From Parachlamydiaceae bacterium (GTDB lineage: Bacteria; Chlamydiota; Chlamydiia; Chlamydiales; Parachlamydiaceae), in contig JACDGH010000116.1 in NCBI GenBank assembly GCA_013815395.1, positions 1 through 7,907 on the forward strand: DNA of 7,907 nucleotides, written 5' to 3'. The notes beneath the pieces were generated by a model, which did no database searches, was not told where the DNA came from, and worked only from the letters and a program-made list of their open reading frames with translations. Below are positions 1-4,476 of the stretch, one piece after another; within the stretch, counting starts at the first letter, position 1, and the number at the start of each line of letters is the position of its first letter. A program made the translations under genes and the position numbers.

Positions 1-2
1 TT

Positions 3-791
3 CTTGAGCCTCATTCTCTGAATCTAATGATCATGACGGCTTTAGAAAATTATAATGCCCCTCAAGAAAAAGCTATTGAAGTACAAAAGTTTAAAGATCC
101 TATTCAAAAAGAACTTGATATTGAATGCGGCAAACTCCTCGAACAAGTTGTGCAAATTATGCCTAATTCTTTTGCTAAAAAGGCTATGAACTTTGATACA
201 ATTAAAAATATTGGCGCTGAAAAAATGGGACAGATCATAAGAATTCAATTAAGTGAAAAGTTGTCCATGCAAAAAATTATCGATATGGCTTTACCATCGC
301 TTGAAAAAACTTTAAAAGAGATGCCTATCTCAGCAGATGAGGATGCTTACGAAGCAGAAGCTCTCAAGAAAATACATGCAGAAGAATTATTGTTGAATAA
401 AACAAAAGCGGATATGCAAGCCACAGCACACAAAGCCATCTCTGAATTAATCTCAAATTCGGTTACTCAAGTTAAGGATAAATTCTTTGACTTCTGGAAT
501 AGAGGTATAAAAAAGGTTTTTGGCAAACACACTAACCGTGTTAGTTCTTTTTTTAATTGGGTGGGATTCCGTGCTGTCTATAGTGTCACTAAATGGACAG
601 TTATTATTGCTGCATCGCCGATCATTTTAGCTGGATGGGTGGCTAAGAAAATCTTTTGGGCATTTATGGATAGCCATATTGCCAAGGAAGTGCAGCGTGT
701 ATTTGATAGCCTTCAAACGCCTATCCATGAAGATTTAGTTTATAAACTTACCGAAAGAGTAGTGAAATCATTAAAGGGTAAGAGTTCTTAA
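3..791 (+). CDS. Hypothetical protein with one hydrophobic segment, 5'-partial
   Basis: I do not recognise this protein. From the first in-window ATG (27) it has 254 residues. It is mostly charged and helical, with an acidic/lysine-rich middle (about 100-135) and one strongly hydrophobic stretch at about 190-205 (TVIIAASPIILAGWV), flanked by K189 and K207-K208. This suggests a single membrane-spanning or membrane-inserting helix near the C-terminus, with amphipathic, Trp/Phe-rich sequence before it (about 152-185). There is no signal peptide at the visible N-terminus. The frame stays open from 27 back to the window edge (CTT GAG CCT CAT TCT CTG AAT CTA), and no Shine-Dalgarno sequence precedes the ATGs at 27 or 33. 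The true start may therefore lie upstream, and I treat the gene as 5'-partial. It ends in TAA at 789-791. That a protein is made here is fairly sure; its role is unknown. Confidence 0.75.
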   Translation, partial: LEPHSLNLMIMTALENYNAPQEKAIEVQKFKDPIQKELDIECGKLLEQVVQIMPNSFAKKAMNFDTIKNIGAEKMGQIIRIQLSEKLSMQKIIDMALPSLEKTLKEMPISADEDAYEAEALKKIHAEELLLNKTKADMQATAHKAISELISNSVTQVKDKFFDFWNRGIKKVFGKHTNRVSSFFNWVGFRAVYSVTKWTVIIAASPIILAGWVAKKIFWAFMDSHIAKEVQRVFDSLQTPIHEDLVYKLTERVVKSLKGKSS

Positions 792-813
792 GCTATTAAG
801 AGGCAGAAATCAC

Positions 814-837
814 AAAACGTAGCTCAAAGTTTTTTTT
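814..837 (+). terminator. Weak possible terminator after the first gene
   Basis: AAAAC (814-818) can pair with GTTTT (829-833) across a 10-nt loop and runs into a tract of eight T's (830-837), 23 nt after the stop codon. The stem is short and has only one G-C pair, so the T tract is the main support. It may be nothing. Confidence 0.2.
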
Positions 838-850
838 CTTAATTTTTACC

Positions 851-859
851 ATCTAGTAT
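851..859. repeat. Left 9-bp target-site duplication (ATCTAGTAT)
   Basis: This 9-bp sequence abuts the left terminal inverted repeat of the element at 860-1106. An identical copy abuts the right end at 1107-1115. Perfect direct repeats placed exactly at the outer ends of inverted repeats are the standard footprint of DDE-type transposition. Confidence 0.75.
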
Positions 860-1106
860 TAGGCTGGTTAATCTGAAGGGTTTTTAGTCAAAAAATCATC
901 TAGACCTATCCCTAGGAACTATTATGTTCCTTGCGCCCCTACCGGAGCGCATTTATTTTATTATCTAATCCCCGGGTTCCGCTAATCGCTGCACCCGGGG
1001 CTGATAACGACTGGGGGAAGGGCATTTGCTCCACCTAAAAGAGACTATCTGGAAAGAAATATGGAAAATGCTTTTCAGGGGATTTTTAGCCAGATTGACC
1101 AGCCTA
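860..1106. mobile_element. MITE-like non-autonomous element, 247 bp
   Basis: The ends are inverted repeats: TAGGCTGGTTAATCTG at 860-875 and CAGATTGACCAGCCTA at 1091-1106, which match at 15 of 16 positions when one is reverse-complemented. They are bounded by perfect 9-bp direct repeats (851-859 and 1107-1115). The interior is too short for a transposase and has no convincing ORF. It is visibly richer in G+C than its surroundings at about 930-1035, and contains a perfect 8-bp stem almost exactly at its centre (970-1000; element centre 983). Two smaller inverted repeats lie at 915-930 and 932-951, and GGAGC at 944-948 is mirrored by GCTCC at 1028-1032. A 9-bp duplication is known for several insertion-sequence families, so I do not assign one. 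It presumably depended on a transposase encoded elsewhere. The structure is seen directly; mobility is inferred. Confidence 0.72.
970..1000. repeat. Central GC-rich hairpin of the MITE
   Basis: CCCCGGGT (970-977) and ACCCGGGG (993-1000) are perfect inverted repeats with a 15-nt loop, the strongest stem in this AT-rich window. It is not followed by a T tract on either strand, so it does not look like an intrinsic terminator. Its central position suggests that the whole element is a long decayed palindrome. Confidence 0.7.
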
Positions 1107-1115
1107 ATCTAGTAT
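1107..1115. repeat. Right 9-bp target-site duplication (ATCTAGTAT)
   Basis: This is the exact copy of 851-859, immediately outside the right terminal inverted repeat. Removing 860-1106 plus one copy reconstructs the presumed empty site. Confidence 0.75.
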
Positions 1116-1239
1116 GGCCCTGCTTCCTTACATAAATCATACGTGACGAAACGCTTAGGGGATTTTTCTAATATTAATTTGTCTAGGTCGAAACACTCTT
1201 TCAAATCTTTTTCGGCTTTAAGATAGCCAGGGTGGATAG

Positions 1240-1278
1240 TTAATTGAAAAGAAAAATATTTAAAATCGTTTAAATATT
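1240..1278 (-). terminator. Possible terminator of the minus-strand gene
   Basis: AATATTTAAA (1255-1264) and TTTAAATATT (1269-1278) form a perfect 10-bp stem with a 4-nt ATCG loop. On the minus strand it starts 22 nt after the stop codon and is followed by TTTTCTTTTC. Position and T-rich tail fit an intrinsic terminator, but the stem is purely A/T and therefore weak. Confidence 0.35.
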
Positions 1279-1300
1279 AAAAATCACCAATCTTAGCCTT

Positions 1301-2461
1301 TTAGCCATTAGGATCTATCAATTTTTTTTCTACATCGTGGAAATTTCTTCTAAATACGACATTAAGGTCTGTAATTATACCTTCTTTTAATGTATTGAAC
1401 ATATCTAAAGATTCATATTTATTGCGATAAGTGTTAAATAAGTCTTCGTAAGTATTAAATAAATTTTCAAAAGAAAAAAATGATTTGGTAACAAAATCGG
1501 AATGTATGGAATGTTTCTTGATGTAATTTAAATTAGCATAACTAATATTAGAAATTTTTGAAATTAAATCGTTTAATTCTTTTTCTGTTAATTCTTTAGT
1601 TGAAAAAGAATAATTTAAGATTTTTTTTATGTAAGAAAGTTTATCTTCTATTTGTTTTTTTGTTATAAATTTTTTAGGTTGGAACCTGCTATTAAACACA
1701 TTTTTAAGTTCATCTATAATTTCTTGTTTTTGTGAGTCGAGCATACCTATTGATGCATATTCTTTGTAGAAACAGTAAAAAAACTCTTTACAATAAAAGA
1801 CAAATTTTTTATCAGCATTTGAATCGAGGGGTAGATTTTTAAAGTCCTGACTTAAATTGTCATAATTAATGTTTTCAATTTCTGAAATTAAACCGTTGAA
1901 TTTTTCTTCTGTGAATTCATTCGTTAAATCAACGTTTATAATTTTCTTGATTTTAAAAAGCATATCATCTAATTCTAAAATTGTTACTTTTGGTTGTCCC
2001 TTGACTTCTGTGGATAATGTTTTACTTTCTTCAACAATATCTTCATCACTCATATAGCATTCTAAAAATTGAGCATACCATTGGTTAATAGCTTTTTCTT
2101 CCTGAAACGTTAATTCCTTATGGCGAACATCTTGGATTGATTTTCGTTTGCTAGGGACAATAATGTTTAATACGATTTTATGGATATCTGAAGGAATTGT
2201 TCGTTTTACTTGCATGCTTTGATAAAAAGGACTCTGTAAAATTATTAAAGGAGTAATTAAATTCTTCGAACTAATTTTTTCAAATATTGATTTGCAAAAT
2301 AATTTTCTTTCTTCAGGTTCAGAAAGCGTTTTTTCAAAAAAAGCTTGAGCTATTGTACTTGTCAGCTGATCAATCGTTTCTTCTGTACACATTTGAGCTT
2401 GGTAAAATATACTCTCGGAAGCCTCAAACAATTTTCTATCATTTATAGCTAACACACTCAT
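1301..2461 (-). CDS. Hypothetical protein with a tandemly duplicated ~105-residue domain
   Basis: This is a 386-residue protein that I cannot assign to a family. It is rich in Lys, Ile, Asn and Phe, with no signal peptide and no clear membrane segment. Residues 1-160 form an N-terminal region. Two diverged tandem copies follow, at about 164-265 and 271-380. The repeats align over LDDMLFKIKKIINVDLTNEF (164-183) with IEDKLSYIKKILNYSFSTKE (271-290), then FNGLISEIENINYDNL (188-203) with LNDLISKISNISYANL (296-311), and at their ends ELKNVFNSRF with DLNVVFRRNF. Both look mainly helical. The start is supported by AGGGA on the minus strand (2467-2471), 5 nt before the ATG at 2459-2461. The gene stands alone, divergent from the PLP enzyme gene. 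The same frame continues after the stop as a protein-like remnant, so this may be a shortened version of a longer ancestor. A secreted effector is possible for this kind of organism, but nothing in the sequence shows it. Confidence 0.75.
   Translation of the reverse strand: MSVLAINDRKLFEASESIFYQAQMCTEETIDQLTSTIAQAFFEKTLSEPEERKLFCKSIFEKISSKNLITPLIILQSPFYQSMQVKRTIPSDIHKIVLNIIVPSKRKSIQDVRHKELTFQEEKAINQWYAQFLECYMSDEDIVEESKTLSTEVKGQPKVTILELDDMLFKIKKIINVDLTNEFTEEKFNGLISEIENINYDNLSQDFKNLPLDSNADKKFVFYCKEFFYCFYKEYASIGMLDSQKQEIIDELKNVFNSRFQPKKFITKKQIEDKLSYIKKILNYSFSTKELTEKELNDLISKISNISYANLNYIKKHSIHSDFVTKSFFSFENLFNTYEDLFNTYRNKYESLDMFNTLKEGIITDLNVVFRRNFHDVEKKLIDPNG
1428..1469. repeat. Imperfect 21-bp tandem duplication within the hypothetical gene
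   Basis: Two adjacent 21-nt units (1428-1448 and 1449-1469) match at 17 of 21 positions. In the protein they give the seven-residue doublet LFNTYED-LFNTYRN (residues 334-347) inside the second large repeat. The length is a multiple of three and preserves the frame. It helps explain why the second repeat is slightly longer than the first. Confidence 0.65.
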
Positions 2462-2786
2462 TATAATCCCTGCATTTAAATTTATTTTTTAAAAATAAAA
2501 AACATTTTGGTTCGCATATTCCTATCTTTAAATCATTAAATAGTTGAATAACAGCTAAAGCTGGAGAAAAATATCGCTTTTAATTATTGGGTAGAAGCTA
2601 TAGCAAAAATTTAAGATTAATTCTATAAAAAAATACGTGCTTACAATTAGATCGAGATAAATGATTGGTCAAATCCGAGCAATTTTTCCCGAGCTGAATA
2701 AACGACTAAAATCGTGATAATTAAACTTGATTCCAAATGAATTTATAAGGATTATCAAATTTTGAAGAATTGAATCTAAAATCAAG
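2462..2786. other. Divergent AT-rich intergenic region
   Basis: This gap lies between two divergent genes and should hold both promoters. I see no gene or RNA gene in it. For the plus-strand gene a weak pair is possible: TTGATT (2727-2732), 17 nt, then GATTAT (2750-2755), each matching 4 of 6 consensus bases. I cannot pick a minus-strand promoter. There is a small inverted repeat CAGCT-AA-AGCTG (2552-2563), a direct repeat CCGAGC (2675-2680 and 2689-2694), and the A/T palindrome listed separately. Confidence 0.5.
2481..2499. repeat. A/T-only 19-bp palindrome upstream of the minus-strand gene
   Basis: TTTATTTTT (2481-2489) and AAAAATAAA (2491-2499) are perfect inverted arms around one base. 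It lies in the presumed 5' untranslated or promoter region, about 20-38 bp before the minus-strand start codon. It could be an easily melted promoter element, a protein site, or a by-product of A/T bias. Confidence 0.4.
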
Positions 2787-2790
2787 GTGG
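2784..2790 (+). promoter_or_regulatory. Ribosome-binding site fixing the start of the PLP enzyme
   Basis: AAGGTGG matches the AAGGAGG consensus at six of seven positions and lies 8 nt before the ATG at 2799. The in-frame GTG at 2787 lies inside this motif and has no properly spaced site of its own, so the ATG is the better start. Confidence 0.7.
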
Positions 2791-2798
2791 GCAGAACG

Positions 2799-4415
2799 AT
2801 GTATGCAGTTAAAATATTGCTAATCGCCTATTATCTTCTATTTTCATTTGAGCAAATTCAATCAGTGGAAGACGAACCTAAAAGCTCGCATAATTTTCCC
2901 ATTATCTATTTACAACCTAACACAACTCAACTTTTTACAGAACTTTACCAAGCATATGGGCTACTAAAACCTCAAGAGAAAACCTTTTTTGAAAATGCCC
3001 TTTATCTTGATCAGTCCACACCTCCTTCAATTCTCCCTTTTCAACCTTCCAATCAAAATATTTTCGACCATGCTAGCCAGGTACTTATGGAATTCCATAA
3101 GCGCGTTAATGATTTAGAACTCTATATCGATCCAAATAAACCAAAACCTCTTTTTTATATAGGCTCAGGATCAAAACATCTTATTGTGGCTCTTGTATAT
3201 GGAATTGTGATGTCCGAACCAAATAAAAAATTTGTCTTTGTAGAACAATCCCCCTTTTATTCTGGACATCCCAACGCCGTGACTGGCTTATTTAAATATC
3301 CCAATGCGCGATTTTTTGCCTTTCATAATCCCTCTGAAATTGTGCTTGAGCCTGATGAAATATTAGTAGAATTTGTGACTTCACCCAATAATCCAGATGG
3401 AAAATTCCGGAAGCCTTTAACTAATGCTCAAATTATTATTGCAGACTTCGTCTTTGCTTCCTCTGCATTTGGTAACGATGGAACGGGTTATCTTGAAAAA
3501 AATATTCAGTGGATCAAAGAAGCCCGAGCTTCAGGTAAGCATGTGTTTAGTTTCAATTCAGCCTCCAAGCAGTTTGGAAAAACAGGAACTCGTTGTGGAT
3601 ATATTTGGTACCCAACATACGACACATATGCATCCTCCATCTTTAAAAACTTTTTTAATTTTACTTCATATTCAACTGTGGGTGCGGGGAGCTCTGGGTT
3701 GGCTGAATTTTTAAATCTTATAAAAGCATTTCTTGATTCGCCAGATGCGGGAAAAGGGCTGCGCGAAGATGCTAGGAAAAGTTTATTCAACCGACATGAA
3801 CTGGTTGAGAAAGAACTTTTAATTCGTTACCCCGGCTCGAACATCTTGAGCATTCCAGGAAGTCCCACATTATTTGCTAAAATTAAAGATTCACGTGTCC
3901 CTATTAAAAAAGCATCAGATATTCTCCTTGAAGATTTAAGCATCGCTGTCAATAACGGGGAGCCTATGGGGGAATCAAACGAGTTCATTCGCCTGAACCT
4001 TTCTGGGTATAGCGAGCTGCTTGTTGAGTTTTTAAACCGACTTTCTAATAAAAAAAAATACAATCGCTCAGATGTGTTATTAACTACTGTGCAAGAATGT
4101 TCTACTACAAAAGTATGCTCCCAAGAATTAAAAAATACACTTTATGTAGTTTCTCCAGGAATTTGTCACATTGAAGCAGATGCTATAAACGGACCAATCG
4201 AAATTTTATTCCCTTCCTTTATTGATTATGACCTAAGTAATGTCATATCAGTAAAAAAGATAGACTCATCTTCCCATCAAGTAATTGTCAGAGCTGAAAA
4301 TTTTGCCGCTGTTCTGAAAGAGCCTAAGCAAACCATCAATATACAATGGACTCAGTCCAACTATCTTAAATCTAGAGATAGCGGTTGGCAAATAATAAAG
4401 AATTTAAGCAGATGA
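2799..4415 (+). CDS. Alliinase/TAA1-like PLP-dependent enzyme, possibly exported
   Basis: This is a fold-type I PLP enzyme of the family that includes plant alliinase (C-S lyase) and tryptophan-pyruvate aminotransferase TAA1. With the ATG start it has 538 residues. Visible hallmarks are GSGSKH (122-127, cofactor phosphate region), TSPNNPDG (194-201), Asp216 in IIIADFVF (expected to contact the PLP ring nitrogen), the Schiff-base lysine K257 in FNSASKQFGKTGTRCG with R265 after it, and FIRLNLSG (396-403), where R398 is the expected substrate-carboxylate arginine. All key residues are present, so it is probably active. The substrate cannot be told: transamination and C-S lysis are both possible. 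Residues 1-22 (one lysine, then ILLIAYYLLFSF) resemble a Sec signal peptide or anchor with no lipobox. Residues 416-538 lie beyond the usual enzyme end, look beta-rich, carry C434, C440 and C456, and match nothing I know. sucA follows 61 nt downstream. Confidence 0.85.
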   Translation: MYAVKILLIAYYLLFSFEQIQSVEDEPKSSHNFPIIYLQPNTTQLFTELYQAYGLLKPQEKTFFENALYLDQSTPPSILPFQPSNQNIFDHASQVLMEFHKRVNDLELYIDPNKPKPLFYIGSGSKHLIVALVYGIVMSEPNKKFVFVEQSPFYSGHPNAVTGLFKYPNARFFAFHNPSEIVLEPDEILVEFVTSPNNPDGKFRKPLTNAQIIIADFVFASSAFGNDGTGYLEKNIQWIKEARASGKHVFSFNSASKQFGKTGTRCGYIWYPTYDTYASSIFKNFFNFTSYSTVGAGSSGLAEFLNLIKAFLDSPDAGKGLREDARKSLFNRHELVEKELLIRYPGSNILSIPGSPTLFAKIKDSRVPIKKASDILLEDLSIAVNNGEPMGESNEFIRLNLSGYSELLVEFLNRLSNKKKYNRSDVLLTTVQECSTTKVCSQELKNTLYVVSPGICHIEADAINGPIEILFPSFIDYDLSNVISVKKIDSSSHQVIVRAENFAAVLKEPKQTINIQWTQSNYLKSRDSGWQIIKNLSR

Positions 4416-4476
4416 TTGCTTCCAAATAAATTTTATGTCATGTACAAGAGAAACTTGAACTAGCAAAGAGATTAGT

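Larger units (their letters stand above)
796..1276 (-). pseudogene. Candidate decayed reading frame split by the MITE
   Basis: On the minus strand, 1276 down to 1109 reads 55 sense codons without a start ATG and ends in TAG (1109-1111). The peptide looks protein-like, for example HPGYLKAEKDLKECFDLDKL followed by ILEKSPKRFVTYDLCKEAGP. It is in the same frame as the C-terminus of the gene at 1301-2461, separated from it by only a TAA, seven codons and a second TAA. The TAG lies inside the 9-bp target duplication. If the MITE is removed, the same frame continues TAC TAG ATG and reads 18 more codons (852 down to 799, MVKIKKKNFELRFVISAS), ending in TAA at 796-798. The simplest reading is a former coding sequence, perhaps an old 3' extension of the neighbouring gene, broken by stops and then by the insertion. 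Chance open frames of this size do occur in such DNA, so this stays tentative. Confidence 0.35.

Noticed and set aside
970..1000. GC-rich hairpin considered as a rho-independent terminator.
   Set aside because: No T tract follows it on either strand, and it sits at the centre of an element with terminal inverted repeats and a target duplication, which explains it better.
872..1135. Plus-strand frame running through the MITE with one internal TAA (983-985), reading peptides such as CAPTGAHLFYYLIPGFR.
   Set aside because: It crosses the element's right end into flanking DNA, has a stop exactly in the central hairpin and no supported start. It is best explained as spurious reading of a structured repeat.
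2675..2694. Direct repeat CCGAGC with 14-nt centre spacing, considered as an operator.
   Set aside because: Six-base matches in a 325-bp spacer are weak evidence, and there is no regulator gene or known site to connect it to.
2787..2798. GTG at 2787 as the start of the PLP enzyme, adding four residues (MGRT).
   Set aside because: The GTG lies within the AAGGTGG ribosome site, which is ideally spaced for the ATG at 2799. The added arginine would slightly improve the signal-peptide n-region, so it is not fully excluded.
4416..4476. Search for a terminator or promoter between the PLP enzyme gene and sucA.
   Set aside because: No stable stem with a T tract and no convincing promoter pair is visible in this 61-nt gap, so I call neither.
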